From Burkholderia oklahomensis C6786 (lineage in GTDB: Bacteria > Pseudomonadota > Gammaproteobacteria > Burkholderiales > Burkholderiaceae), in the NCBI RefSeq assembly GCF_000959365.1, contig NZ_CP009556.1, forward strand, positions 682,001 through 746,000: a DNA stretch of 64,000 nt, read 5' to 3'. The position numbers and the translations under genes are program-made. Every line of letters starts with the position of its first letter. Position 1 is the stretch's first letter. The notes below the pieces were generated by a model, which saw only the letters and a list, made by a program, of their open reading frames with translations, searched no databases and was not told the origin of the DNA. Shown here one piece after another: positions 44,258-54,300 of the stretch.

Positions 44258-45178
44258 TCAGCGCGGCCGCCGCTTCGGGGCGCCCGGCGCGTGGGGCCTG
44301 GGCGGCTCGTCGAACGGTGCGCGCAGCGCTTCGATGAACGTCGCGCCCGCGTGTGAATCCAGCCCGCCGTCGCGCCACAGCGCGAACACGCCGACCGACA
44401 GCGCCGGCTCGACCGGCCGGATCGTCACCGGATCGCCGGGCGCGCGCGCCGTCAGCTCGTCGAGCAGCACGCGCCCGACGCCGCGCGCGGCGAGCGCCCG
44501 CGCGACATACCACGTGTGCGCCTCGACCATCGTGACGCGATCCTCGCCGAACGCTTCGAGCGCATTGCCGATCGCGTCGCCGAGCGGATCCTCGGTGCCG
44601 ATGCCGATCGAGTCGCCTTCCATGAATTCGTGCAGCGACAGCGGTTCGTCCGGTGCGGGATCGTCCGGCGGGCCGACGCTGACGACGGCCGTGCGCCCGA
44701 GCTCGGTCGACGTGATGCCGGGCCGCGTCGGCGGATCGATCGCGACGGCGAGATCGAGATCGCGCGTGAGCAGCGCGTTCAGCAGCGCGTCGGTGTGCAA
44801 GGTCTGGATCTTCAGCGCGACGCGCGGATAGTCGGTGCGGAACGCCTTCACGGCCGGCGGGATCAGGCTCAGGCCGAGACTCGGCAGGCAGCCGACGCGC
44901 AGATGCCCTTCGGGCTGCAGCGCCAGGTTGCGCGCGAGCGTGCTGATACGGTCGAGGTTCGATTGGAGCTTCTGTGTCTCGCCGAAGAGCAGCTCGGCTT
45001 CGCGCGTCGGCAGCAGACGCCCGTGCGCTCGATTGAAGAGGCGAATGCCGAGGTTCTGTTCGGCGTGCGCGAGCACCTTGCTGACGGCGGGCTGCGACAC
45101 GCACAGTAGCTGCGCGGCTTTCGACAGCGAGCCGGTGCGCATGATCGCGTGGAAGACTTCGATGTGGCGGAGGCGCAT
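44258..45178 (-). CDS. LysR-family transcriptional regulator
   Basis: A 306-residue LysR protein. The winged helix reads MRLRHIEVFHAIMRTGSLSK then AAQLLCVSQPAVSKVLAHAE, with GRLLPTREAELLF at the linker. The effector domain spans about 93-290. The start at 45178 is the Met directly before LRHIEVF; a 62-codon upstream extension in the same frame has no regulator-like sequence. The LCVSQPAVSKVLAHAE helix resembles regulators of amino-acid catabolism. It probably controls the downstream dadA-like and binding-protein genes. Confidence 0.92.
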   Translation of the reverse strand: MRLRHIEVFHAIMRTGSLSKAAQLLCVSQPAVSKVLAHAEQNLGIRLFNRAHGRLLPTREAELLFGETQKLQSNLDRISTLARNLALQPEGHLRVGCLPSLGLSLIPPAVKAFRTDYPRVALKIQTLHTDALLNALLTRDLDLAVAIDPPTRPGITSTELGRTAVVSVGPPDDPAPDEPLSLHEFMEGDSIGIGTEDPLGDAIGNALEAFGEDRVTMVEAHTWYVARALAARGVGRVLLDELTARAPGDPVTIRPVEPALSVGVFALWRDGGLDSHAGATFIEALRAPFDEPPRPHAPGAPKRRPR

Positions 45179-45573
45179 GACGGGGAATGAGACGGATCTT
45201 CGTGCATCGGACAGTACCGCGGGCCGGAGCCGGTCGCAATCCTGTTCGGCACGGAAGGCCGTGAGCGCGATCGTGCGGAGCGGATGCGCGGATCGGATTG
45301 GATCGGTGAAATCGATGCGGCGAGCCCGATGGGCTTGATTCGGTTCGACCGGGCGCGTGCTCATCGCCGATTCGCTGGTTCGCGTGCGTCTTCGAATTCT
45401 CGTGCAATGCGAGAGCGGCGCGCGCCGCGTCGGGCGCTTCGAATGGCGTCGCGATGCGGTGCGGGATCGCCGGATACTCGACGCCAGTCACCGGTCATCG
45501 GTCGCCAGTCGCCAGTCGCCAGTCACATTCCGCCCGGTCCTCCTCGATACCGTTGTCTCACGCCGCCCCGGCT
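45179..45573. other. intergenic with short tandem heptamer
   Basis: About 395 bases. GTCGCCA is repeated in tandem around 45507-45528, next to further CCGGTCA-like words. No gene is supported. Confidence 0.4.
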
Positions 45574-46335
45574 TCACCCCAAATCGCGCAGGTCGGCCGT
45601 TGGCGCGTTGCCGAAGTCGTCGCTCAGCGCGTAATCGACAAGCTGACGCGCGGCATCGTCAGGCGTCGCGAGCGCGCCGCTCGACTTGAGCTGCTCGAAC
45701 CGCTCGCGCGACGGAAACCGGTCGCGGCTGGTGGCGCGGATCGTCGCCTGCATGCCGGTGTCCACGACGCCCGGCGCGACGCTGCAGATCCTCAGCGCGC
45801 GATTCGCATCCGCCGCGACCGCCCGCGCGTGATGATCGAGCGCGGCCTTGGTCGCGCAATAGACGCTCCAGCCCGCATATGCGTTGCGCGCGGCCCCGCT
45901 CGAGAGGTGCACGATGCGGCGCTCGACCGTTTCGGACGCGATCTTCGCGATCGCGCTCGCGAGCATCAGCGGCGTCGCGACGTTCAGGCCGACCGCGCGC
46001 GCGATCGCCGCCGCGTCCTGCGTGTCGAGCGGGCCGATCGGCTCGACGGTTCCCGCGTTGTTGAACAGCAGCACGCTGCTCGCGCCGGCGACGAAATCGC
46101 CGAGCGCGTCGCCGTCGAGCCACGCTTCGACGCGCGCCGGCTCCGACAGATCCAGCTCGGTTTCGACGAACCGGTCGTCCGCCTGCGCGCCGAGCGACGG
46201 ATGGCGGCTGCGCGACAGACCGAGCACCGCGATGTCCCGCTGAAGCAGATTCACGGCGAGCGCGGCGCCGAGCCCGCGCGTGTGGCCGGTGACGATTGCG
46301 CGAACCGCCGGCAATTGAGAAGAGCGAGTGACCAT
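45574..46335 (-). CDS. short-chain dehydrogenase/reductase (sepiapterin-reductase-like)
   Basis: A 253-residue classical SDR. The cofactor motif TGHTRGLGAALAV (TGxxxGxG) is at residue 17, NNAG near 92, the catalytic serine in IVHLSSGAARN near 143 and YCATK near 158. VAPGVVDTGM is the substrate loop. The order and RSRHP after the second strand suggest NADPH preference. Similar proteins are annotated as benzil or sepiapterin reductases, but the substrate cannot be predicted. It stands alone on the minus strand. Confidence 0.9.
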   Translation of the reverse strand: MVTRSSQLPAVRAIVTGHTRGLGAALAVNLLQRDIAVLGLSRSRHPSLGAQADDRFVETELDLSEPARVEAWLDGDALGDFVAGASSVLLFNNAGTVEPIGPLDTQDAAAIARAVGLNVATPLMLASAIAKIASETVERRIVHLSSGAARNAYAGWSVYCATKAALDHHARAVAADANRALRICSVAPGVVDTGMQATIRATSRDRFPSRERFEQLKSSGALATPDDAARQLVDYALSDDFGNAPTADLRDLG

Positions 46336-46784
46336 ATCGATTCGGACGATGAAGAGAACTGAATGCGCGGCGTGCGCGATGCGGCACGCGGTGGCCGACG
46401 ATCTGTTTCAGCGGCGCTCGGCCGCTCGAACGAAGCGTGTCGAACGGCTGGCCGCGCGGTCATCCCGTCGGCAGCCGGATCAGCGATGCGCAGCAGGATG
46501 ACCGGATGAGCCGGTATCGTAACGTCGGCGCCAATTTGGCGCAAATGCCCGCCGACGAGTGCGGTTCATGGCGGAATCGTCCGTCTTCGATCAAGACGCG
46601 AGCAATATCGAACGAATTTCGTCATGACATGATTGCATGCTAGCCTTGAGCCGGAATCATGGATGAAATGCCGAGCGCACAGCGAAAACGATTCGACAAA
46701 CCGAGCGATGCCGGCGACGCGAGCCGTTGAATGACGGTCGACGCCCGTCGGATTATCTCAAGCAAGCTTCGATACTCGTTGCCA
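46336..46784. other. intergenic between divergent genes
   Basis: About 450 bases between the SDR and NTF2-like genes. No gene, repeat or strong promoter recognised. Confidence 0.4.
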
Positions 46785-47150
46785 ATGGAACCCATCACGC
46801 AAGCATTCGCTCAGCAATTCGGCCGGGAATGGATCGACGCATGGAATGCGCACGACCTCGACCGGATCCTGTCGCACTACGCCGACGGATTCGAAATGTC
46901 GTCGCCGATGATCGCGCAGCTCGCCGGCGAGCCCAGCGGCCGTCTATGCGGCAAGGAAGCGGTCGGCGCGTACTGGTCGAAGGCGCTGCAATTGATCCCG
47001 GACTTGCATTTCGAATGGATTGCGACGCTGACAGGCGTCGACAGCGTCGCGATTCATTACCGTGGCGCAAAGGGGCGGCTGGCGCTCGAAGTGTTTTACT
47101 TCGGGCCGGATCGGCGAGTCTCAAGAGCATTTGCTCACTACGCCGGATAA
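46785..47150 (+). CDS. NTF2-like (nuclear transport factor 2 fold) protein
   Basis: A 121-residue protein, MEPITQAFAQQFGREWIDAW followed by NAHDLDRILSHYADGFEMSS, the classic NTF2/SnoaL opening. LCGKEAVGAYWSKALQLIPD and LHFEWIATLTGVDSVAIHYR complete the cone-shaped fold. The catalytic or binding role is unknown. The start is uncertain: the ATG at 46785 begins at the fold but has no clear ribosome-binding site, and another ATG at 46731 would add 18 residues. Monocistronic. Confidence 0.8.
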   Translation: MEPITQAFAQQFGREWIDAWNAHDLDRILSHYADGFEMSSPMIAQLAGEPSGRLCGKEAVGAYWSKALQLIPDLHFEWIATLTGVDSVAIHYRGAKGRLALEVFYFGPDRRVSRAFAHYAG

Positions 47151-47520
47151 TCGAGCGGCGGGGGAATCGGAGCAGCTGTATTTTCTACCGCCGCCGAATT
47201 GTGTCCACTGACGGTTTTACCGAATGGAGCAATAGGGCGTCGCTCCAGACTCCTTAACAAATTCAATGACGAGCGACAAGGCGACGCCAATCGTCGTTCA
47301 ACGACGGATCGATGGAGCGATCCGAAAGATCAAGCGATACGGACACGAGACGAGTGTCGACGCGCCTGCCACGTCGCGTGGCGGCGCGAAGCAAATCGCG
47401 ATGCGGCTGAAGATGCGTGGTGACCAATCAGCGGGGGCAGCGGCGATCCGCTCGCCGTACTCACTCATGTCATACCCGGCGATTCATATTTCGACGGGTC
47501 AGGTCAGGAGAGCATCACTC
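47151..47520. other. intergenic upstream of beta-propeller gene
   Basis: About 370 bases. The propeller frame continues open upstream from 47266, but the signal peptide only makes sense from 47521, so I treat this as untranslated. No promoter is obvious. Confidence 0.4.
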
Positions 47521-49437
47521 ATGGTCAAGAAACGAATCCATGCCGCATGGGTCGGCGCCGTGATCGCGATGATCGCGCCCACAGGGCACGCGCAATACAC
47601 GACGGACTGGTTGGCGAACAGTTACGGAACCCTTGCGTCGCACGTCGGCAACAACGCGCGCTCGATGTGGGTCTCGCCCGAAGGCGTCATCTATACGGCT
47701 TCCTTCTGGGACGAAAACGAAGGCGGCGTCGCGATCTATCAGAACGGCAAGAGCCTCGGTTCGATCGGCACGCACGCCGAGTTCCAGGGCGGCGCGATTA
47801 CAGGCAACGCGACGTCGATCTTCGCGGCGTCGCAATACAGCACCTCGCAGGGCAGCGGCTCGGTCGCGCGCTACAACCGGACGACGCTCGCACGCGATCT
47901 CGTGATTCCCGTCAGCGTGTGGAACGCCGTCAGCCGGGCCGACGTGATCACCGGTCTCGCGACGGCGGGCACGCTCCTCTACGCGAGCGACTTCTTCGGC
48001 AACCGCGTGCGGGTCTTCACGACCGACGGCGTCTGGCAGCGCGACATCAGCATCGCGAATCCCGGCGCGCTCGCGCTCGACGGTGCGGGAAATATCTGGG
48101 TAGCCCAAAAGAACGCGGCCAAGATCGTCGAATTCAGTCCGACCGGCGCGTTGATGAACACGATCCAGATGCCGACGGCATCGCGGCCGTCGTCGCTGTA
48201 TTACGATGCGTCGAAACGGCAACTGATGGTCGGCGATCAGGGCCCCGACATGAACATCAAGTTCTATGGCATCGCGGGCGTCCCGAAGCAGGTCGGCACG
48301 TTCGGCGTGCTGGGCGGCTATCTCGACACCACGACGGGCATCAAAGGCCAGGTCGGCGACAAGCGCTTCACGCGCGTGGTCGGCATCGGCAAGGACGCCG
48401 CCGGCACGCTATACGTGCTCAACAATCCGTGGGGCGGCGGCTGGGATCTCGGCCGCAACGGCGCCACCGACATTCACGCATACGACACCTTCGGCAACAC
48501 GCTGTGGAAGCTCCAGGCGCTCAACTTCGAGGCGATCGCCGCGCCGGATCCGACGACGGACGGCGCTTACTTCTACAGCGGAATGAACGTCTACACCGGT
48601 AGTGCGGGCGGCACCTTCGTCGCGAACACCGTCGATCCGTTCACGTATCCTGCCGATCCGCGTCTCGACATGAACGACTACCAGCGCGGCCAGCACTTCG
48701 GCCAGCTCGTCAGCGTCGGCGGCAACAGGATTCTCGTCGCGTCGGGGCAGAATCCGGGCAACTTCAACTTCTACCACTTCAACGCGGCAAGCGGCTACAT
48801 CGCGATCCCGGATGCGTCGCTGCCGGGCAAGGCGTTCAATACGACGCTGCAGGTGACGGCCGGATTCTCCATCGACAACAAGGGGGACGTGTGGGTCGGC
48901 CTCAACGGGACGAACGCCATCTCGCACTATCCGTTGACGGGCTTCGATGCGACCGGCAAGCCGGCCTGGGGCGCGGCCACGTCGATCCCGACGCCCGCGA
49001 GCATCCAGCCGTCGGCGCGCATCCTCTACATGTCCGAGAGCGATACGATGATCCTCGCGCAAGGGATCGCGGGGAGCTGGGACTGGACGGCGATGAACGG
49101 GCGGATCGAGGTGTATCACGGCTGGAGCGCCGGCAACGTCGCCCAGCCGAATCCGGTCATCACGCTCACGAGCCCCAATCCGAAGTCGATCGCGGCGGCC
49201 GGCAACTATCTGTTCGTCGGCTACGTGCACACCGTGCCGAACGTCGACGTCTTCGATCTCAACACGGGACAGCTCGTCACGACGCTGATCAACTCGAACA
49301 CCAGCACGATGGACGTCGGCAACGACGTCGATTCGATGTACGGGCTGAGAGCCTATCTGCGATCGACGGGCGAATACGTGATCACGAAAGACAACTACAA
49401 CGGCTCGAGCATCGTCGTCTATCGCTGGAAGCCGTGA
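47521..49437 (+). CDS. secreted beta-propeller protein (NHL/SMP-30-like)
   Basis: A 638-residue exported protein. Signal peptide: RIHAAWVGAVIAMIAPTGHA with cleavage after GHA. The mature part consists of repeated four-stranded blade patterns, for example SMWVSPEGVIYTASFWDENE, ALALDGAGNIWVAQKNAAKI, GIGKDAAGTLYVLNNPWGGG and FSIDNKGDVWVGLNGTNAIS, like NHL or SMP-30/gluconolactonase propellers. No lipobox or enzymatic motif is certain. The ATG at 47521 fits the signal peptide; AGGAG is about 11 bases upstream, rather far. It precedes a GH92 mannosidase on the same strand by 290 bases. Confidence 0.8.
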   Translation: MVKKRIHAAWVGAVIAMIAPTGHAQYTTDWLANSYGTLASHVGNNARSMWVSPEGVIYTASFWDENEGGVAIYQNGKSLGSIGTHAEFQGGAITGNATSIFAASQYSTSQGSGSVARYNRTTLARDLVIPVSVWNAVSRADVITGLATAGTLLYASDFFGNRVRVFTTDGVWQRDISIANPGALALDGAGNIWVAQKNAAKIVEFSPTGALMNTIQMPTASRPSSLYYDASKRQLMVGDQGPDMNIKFYGIAGVPKQVGTFGVLGGYLDTTTGIKGQVGDKRFTRVVGIGKDAAGTLYVLNNPWGGGWDLGRNGATDIHAYDTFGNTLWKLQALNFEAIAAPDPTTDGAYFYSGMNVYTGSAGGTFVANTVDPFTYPADPRLDMNDYQRGQHFGQLVSVGGNRILVASGQNPGNFNFYHFNAASGYIAIPDASLPGKAFNTTLQVTAGFSIDNKGDVWVGLNGTNAISHYPLTGFDATGKPAWGAATSIPTPASIQPSARILYMSESDTMILAQGIAGSWDWTAMNGRIEVYHGWSAGNVAQPNPVITLTSPNPKSIAAAGNYLFVGYVHTVPNVDVFDLNTGQLVTTLINSNTSTMDVGNDVDSMYGLRAYLRSTGEYVITKDNYNGSSIVVYRWKP

Positions 49438-49727
49438 CGGCCGCGCGCCCGATCGGCACGGGCGAACGTCGGGTGGCGCGGCGCCGCATCGCGCGCCGTC
49501 CGGCGTTCATGTGCGACGCTGCGCAAACGCGCGAGATAAAACCGCCGTGTTGCACGCTGTTTCGCATCGTTTAGTAAATCTGATAAAAACATTACATCAC
49601 CCTTCATTTCATTGACGAAGAAACTTGTCGTGTCCTAGTCTTCCAGCGCAGCCGAGATTCACGATTGGCCGACGACGTGCAGTCGATCGCGCCGCTCGAT
49701 AACGAAGCACAAGAACTGGAGACGATC

Positions 49728-52631
49728 ATGAATCGATTCGTCAGGCTGGGCGCCGCGATGGCCGTCGCTTGCGCGCTCGCAGCTTGTGGAGGGGATGACG
49801 GCAGTCCTGCCGCGACCGCGTCTTCGCTGGCCGCGACGGGCGCGAACGGCGCGGCGGTCGACGCGGCGGCGAACAACGCGCAAACGGACGACGCCATTCG
49901 CCCCGTCTCGCTGACCCAATACGTCGATCCGTTGATCGGCACGCTCGCGAGCAATTCGCCGAATCCGGTGCCGGCCGGGCAGGCGGGCAGCGTCGTGCCG
50001 GCGGCGGGCTTGCCTTCGGGCATGGTCCAGTGGGCGCCCGACACGAACACGACGCCCGCGCCCGACGGCAGCAGGGAGCCGGGCTCGCCCGCCGGCTACT
50101 ACTACGACCTGAACGCGATCCAGGGCTTCAGCGTCACGCACATGAGCGGCGCGGGCTGCGCGGGCAACAACGGCGAGTTTCCGGTGATGCCGACCACCGA
50201 CGCGACGAAGCTCGCGCCGACCTTCAGCCATGCGAACGAAACGGCGAAGCCCGGCTATTACTCGGTGCTGCTCGATTCGCAGATCAAGGTCGAGCTGACG
50301 GCGACGCTGCGCACGGGCTTCGGCCGCTTCACGTATCCCGCCGGCAAGCCCGCGATCCTCGTGCTCGATGCGACGCGCACGAATACGAAGACGTCGACGA
50401 GCGGCGCGATCACGCGCGTGTCGTCGACCGCGATCTCCGGCAGCACGGTGGGCGGCGGCTTCTGCGGCAATTCGGTGCCCGTGCCCGTGTACTTCTATGC
50501 GACGTTCGATCGGCCGTTCGCGTCGACGTCGTCGATCTCGCACGGCGTCGCGAAGCTCGGCTTCGATTCGGGCGCGACCGTGCGGATGAAGATCGGGATC
50601 TCGTATGTGAGCGTCGAGAACGCGAAGGCGAATCTCGACGCCGAGAACAAGGCGTGGGATTTCGACGGCGTGCGCGCGCTCGCCGACGCGACGTGGAACG
50701 ACCGGCTGGGCGCGATTCGCGTGTCGAGCGGCGATGCCGATGCGTTGAAGAAGTTCTACACCGCGTTCTATCACGCGCTGTGGGCGCCGAGCGTGTTCAG
50801 CGACGTCAACGGCCAGTACGTCGGCTTTGACAAGCAGGTGCACACGGTCGCGAAAGGACAGGCCGCGCAGTACTCGAGCTTCTCGGGCTGGGACATCTAT
50901 CGTTCGCTGATCCAGCTCAAAGCCGTGCTGTTCCCGCGCGAGACGAGCGACATGATCCAGTCGCTCGTCAACGATGCGGACCAATGCGGCGCGATTCCGC
51001 ACTGGGTCAACGACAACGTCGAGGACGGCGTGATGCCGGGCGATGCGGGCTCGCTGATCGTGTCGAGCGCCTACGCGTTCGGCGCGCGCAGCTTCGACGC
51101 GCGCGGCGCGCTCGCGCACATGATCAGGATGGCCAACATTCCCGGTACCGCGTGCGCGGGCGTGACGACCAACGGCGGACGCGCGAGCTATCTGCAGACG
51201 GGCTACATCACGAGCGGGGAATGGGGCATCGCATCGTCGACGTTCGAATACACGAGCAGCGACTTTGCGATCTCACGCTTCGCGGGCGCGCTCGGCGACG
51301 CCGCGACGCAGAAGATGCTGCTCGGCCGCTCCGCGTACTGGCAGAACTTGCTGAACGCGTCACTGAATCCGCCGCTCGTCGCCGCGCGTCAGTCGAACGG
51401 CGCATGGATCCCCGAAACGCCGGGCAGCACCGACAACTACGTCGAAGGCAACGCCGAGCAATATACGTGGATGGTGCCGTACGATCCGGCCGGCCTGTTC
51501 GCGCAGCTCGGCGGCAACCAGACGGTCGTGCCTCGGCTCGACAAGTTTTTCACGGTGCTGAACGCGGGGATGAGCCTGCCGAACTTCTACATGGGCAACG
51601 AGCCGACATTCGAAGCGCCGTGGCTGTACAACTGGGCGGGGTCGCCGTCCGGAACGCAGCGCGTCGTCCAGCAGATCATGCAGACGGCGTTCGGCACGAA
51701 GCCCGACGGCCTGCCCGGCAACGACGATCTCGGCGCGGTGTCCGGCTGGTACGTGTGGGCCGCGCTCGGGCTGTATCCGCAGATTCCGGGCGTCGCGGGG
51801 TTTGCGATCGGCAGTCCGCAGTTCCGCGCGATCGACGTGCGGCTCGGCAGCGGCAAGACGCTGAGGATTCGCGCGCCGGGCGCGCCGTCGTCGAACTACG
51901 TGCAGAGCGTCAGCGTGAACGGCCGCGCGCAGACGAGCCCGTGGATCGCGCTCGACGCGCTCGAAGGCGGCGCGGTGATGCACTTCAAGATGGGCGGCGC
52001 GCCATCGCAATGGGGGACGGGCGACGCGCCGCCGTCGTTTGGCGTGCCGGTCGCGCTCGACGTGGCGGACGGCTTCAACAATCGCGGCATCAGCTCGGAC
52101 GGCGCGACGAACGCGGACGGCCAGGGCGCCGACTTCGACGGCAGCCTGTTCAGCTACTCGGCGACCGCGCTCGCGCAGGCGGGCGCGAAGCCCGGCGTGC
52201 CGTTCGCGTACGGCGGAGCGAGCTTCGTGCTCGGCGGCGGCGCGTCGTCGCTCGACAACGCGGTGACGGTCGGCCAGACCGTGATGCTGCCGCCCGGCTC
52301 GACGGGCAGCAGCGTGGTCGTGCTGGGCGCGTCGAACAACGGGCCGAGCGCGGGCGTCGCGCGCGTGAACTTCGCGGACGGAACGAGCGCACAGGTCACG
52401 CTGTCGTTCGACGACTGGACGCTGAACGGCGGCGGCGCGAGCGCGAAGTCGGCGATCGCGGTGACGACCGCCTATCGCAACGCCGGCGGCGGGCAAACGG
52501 ACAACGTGAAAACCTACATCTTCGCGCAGAAGATTCCGGTGCCGGCCGGCAAGGTCGTGACGAGCGTCACGCTGCCGAGGCAGGTGAGCGCGGGCAAGAT
52601 GCACGTGTTCGGCATCGGCGTGGCGGCCTGA
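49728..52631 (+). CDS. GH92 alpha-mannosidase-like lipoprotein
   Basis: A 967-residue lipoprotein: AVACALAACGGDD gives signal peptidase II cleavage before the Cys. Residues 60-300 are the GH92 N-terminal beta-sandwich (VDPLIGT, GFSVTHMSGAGC, GYYSVLLD). The catalytic helical barrel has SSFSGWDIYRSLIQLKAVLF, DNYVEGNAEQYTWMVPYDPA and GNDDLGAVSGWYVWAALGLY with the paired Asp typical of these calcium-dependent exo-alpha-mannosidases. After about residue 780 comes an extra beta-rich domain of some 190 residues (IPVPAGKVVTSVTLPRQV) resembling a galactose-binding fold. GGAG precedes the ATG. Substrate could be fungal or host N-glycan mannose. Confidence 0.93.
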   Translation: MNRFVRLGAAMAVACALAACGGDDGSPAATASSLAATGANGAAVDAAANNAQTDDAIRPVSLTQYVDPLIGTLASNSPNPVPAGQAGSVVPAAGLPSGMVQWAPDTNTTPAPDGSREPGSPAGYYYDLNAIQGFSVTHMSGAGCAGNNGEFPVMPTTDATKLAPTFSHANETAKPGYYSVLLDSQIKVELTATLRTGFGRFTYPAGKPAILVLDATRTNTKTSTSGAITRVSSTAISGSTVGGGFCGNSVPVPVYFYATFDRPFASTSSISHGVAKLGFDSGATVRMKIGISYVSVENAKANLDAENKAWDFDGVRALADATWNDRLGAIRVSSGDADALKKFYTAFYHALWAPSVFSDVNGQYVGFDKQVHTVAKGQAAQYSSFSGWDIYRSLIQLKAVLFPRETSDMIQSLVNDADQCGAIPHWVNDNVEDGVMPGDAGSLIVSSAYAFGARSFDARGALAHMIRMANIPGTACAGVTTNGGRASYLQTGYITSGEWGIASSTFEYTSSDFAISRFAGALGDAATQKMLLGRSAYWQNLLNASLNPPLVAARQSNGAWIPETPGSTDNYVEGNAEQYTWMVPYDPAGLFAQLGGNQTVVPRLDKFFTVLNAGMSLPNFYMGNEPTFEAPWLYNWAGSPSGTQRVVQQIMQTAFGTKPDGLPGNDDLGAVSGWYVWAALGLYPQIPGVAGFAIGSPQFRAIDVRLGSGKTLRIRAPGAPSSNYVQSVSVNGRAQTSPWIALDALEGGAVMHFKMGGAPSQWGTGDAPPSFGVPVALDVADGFNNRGISSDGATNADGQGADFDGSLFSYSATALAQAGAKPGVPFAYGGASFVLGGGASSLDNAVTVGQTVMLPPGSTGSSVVVLGASNNGPSAGVARVNFADGTSAQVTLSFDDWTLNGGGASAKSAIAVTTAYRNAGGGQTDNVKTYIFAQKIPVPAGKVVTSVTLPRQVSAGKMHVFGIGVAA

Positions 52632-52646
52632 TGTAGATGCCTGGAC

Positions 52647-52676
52647 GCGAGCGCCATGCCGATGCGTGGCGCTCGC
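52647..52676 (+). terminator. terminator-like hairpin after GH92 gene
   Basis: A perfect 10-bp stem GCGAGCGCCA/TGGCGCTCGC with a 10-base loop, starting 16 bases after the GH92 stop. No T-run follows, but position and stability suit transcript-end formation. Confidence 0.6.
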
Positions 52677-53241
52677 ACGATGCATGCGCGGTTTGATCGT
52701 GAACCGCAAAAGGCGGCGGCGTGTCGTTGCAGACATCGCCGCCGCGCGCCGTCTCGACGATCGGCGAAGCTGCACTCTCCGCGCCTGGCGTGAGGCGGTC
52801 GCGACTGTCGCCGTGATCGCTCTATTTCCGTTTTTTCCGCGCAGTTGCGTCGACGATCTATTGGTCGATTTCGGCCCCGTACGGCCGATTTTCGTTCGCG
52901 TGCCATGCGTTTGAATTCGTCGTTTGACGCCATTCTCCAATATCTGATTGGGCTGATTTTCGTTAATAACAGAAAACGCACGCAATCGCTCAAATTCCCG
53001 TTTCTGATTTTGCCCGTCACTTTGCTAGTGCCCAGGGCACATGCCGTATTCCACCCGCTCATCACCCGATAAGCCCGCACCGCGCCATCGATCCGTTCAA
53101 ACGAGGCTCGGCCGCATTTCTTCTTCTCGTGTAAGCAAATTCTCCGAACAGTCATTTCGATTAATCCGTATTTATCAAGTTTTAAACGAAAAATAGAATT
53201 TCCCTCGCCATTAACCTATTTGATCAGCGAGGTCGAAATTC
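52677..53241. other. AT-richer leader region of the isonitrile operon
   Basis: About 565 bases without a gene. From 52900 the DNA is clearly AT-richer than its surroundings, as expected for the promoter of the following operon and perhaps of acquired DNA. GTGCCC-A-GGGCAC, a perfect 13-bp palindrome, lies at 53028-53040. I could not settle -35/-10 hexamers. Confidence 0.5.
53028..53040. promoter_or_regulatory. 13-bp palindrome upstream of isonitrile operon
   Basis: GTGCCC-A-GGGCAC, perfect dyad, 200 bases before the first gene. It could be an operator; no partner is known. Confidence 0.35.
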
Positions 53242-54300
53242 ATGAAATGCGACCGAAACAACGAGATTTCCCTGGCGATCCTGGGCGAAATTCTCAAGAT
53301 TCATCGTCGGTATCCGGAATACACGACGGATTCGGACATCCGTCACGAGATCGAACAGATCCACGCCGTTCAGCTTCCCAGAATCCGCGCGTTCGTCGAT
53401 ACGGCGCGGCCGGTCGAATTCATCCTGCCGGCGTTCCCGTCCAAATCGCCGAATCCGAACAAGGTATTGGGGCGCTTTCCGGACATGGCCGAGAAGCTCT
53501 CGCTGTCGTTCCTGAACGACCTGTGCGAGCGGATTCGGAGCTTCCATGCGCCCGGCGCGAAGCTGACCATTTGCTCGGACGGCCGGGTATTCGGCGATCT
53601 GATCCGCGTCGACGATCGCGACATCACCGCATATCAGGGCACGCTGCGGCGGATCATCGCGGATCTGCGTGCGGACCATCTGTCGACGTACAACCTCGAG
53701 AACTTCGAAGCGTTCGCGAACCGGACGTCGAGCTTCGATGAAATGCGGCGGCTGCTCGTCGACGAATTCGCCGATCCGATCGACGCGATCAAGCGAAAGC
53801 TGACGGGCGAGGAGGAGGGCACGCTGCTGTATCGCGCGATCACCCGCTTCATGTTCGAAGACGGCTTCACGCCCGACTATCGCGGCTCGAAGGCAGCGCT
53901 GCAGAAGGATTCGAAGACGCGCGCGCTCGGCGTGATTCAGCGCAGCTGGGCATGGGGCGCGCTTCTCGCCACGCAGTTTCCCGATGCGATTCGCCTGTCG
54001 ATCCACCCGCAGCCGGCGGCGAGCCTGAAGATCGGCGTCCACATGATGCCGACGCGCGACAACTGGCTGACGCCGTGGCACGGCGTCGCGGTCGATCTCG
54101 GCGATCAGTTCGTGCTGATGAAGCGCCGCGACGTCGAGTTGCTGGGCGGCCGCATCGTGATGCGCGACGGGCGGCCGAGCCACTACGAAATCGAGCGGTC
54201 GCAAATCGGCGGCGACGATCTCCTTCCGCTTTCCATCGTCGGCGACGAACGCGCTTCGGCCGACGCCGGCAACACCCTGATTCCTTCGGAGGCCGTATGA
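53242..54300 (+). CDS. PvcA/DIT1-family isonitrile (isocyanide) synthase
   Basis: A 352-residue cytosolic enzyme of the DIT1/PvcA family. Known members convert the amino group of L-Tyr or L-Trp to an isonitrile using a carbon of ribulose 5-phosphate. Family blocks: FILPAFPSKSPNPNKVLGRF, FPDMAEKLSLSFLNDLCERI, KLTICSDGRVFGDLIRVDD, YQGTLRRIIADLRADHLSTY and the basic SIHPQPAASLKIGVHMMPTR segment. GAGG lies about ten bases upstream of the ATG. First gene of the operon; its stop overlaps the next start as ATGA. The presence of a PvcC-like hydroxylase downstream suggests tyrosine as substrate, an inference. Confidence 0.93.
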   Translation: MKCDRNNEISLAILGEILKIHRRYPEYTTDSDIRHEIEQIHAVQLPRIRAFVDTARPVEFILPAFPSKSPNPNKVLGRFPDMAEKLSLSFLNDLCERIRSFHAPGAKLTICSDGRVFGDLIRVDDRDITAYQGTLRRIIADLRADHLSTYNLENFEAFANRTSSFDEMRRLLVDEFADPIDAIKRKLTGEEEGTLLYRAITRFMFEDGFTPDYRGSKAALQKDSKTRALGVIQRSWAWGALLATQFPDAIRLSIHPQPAASLKIGVHMMPTRDNWLTPWHGVAVDLGDQFVLMKRRDVELLGGRIVMRDGRPSHYEIERSQIGGDDLLPLSIVGDERASADAGNTLIPSEAV

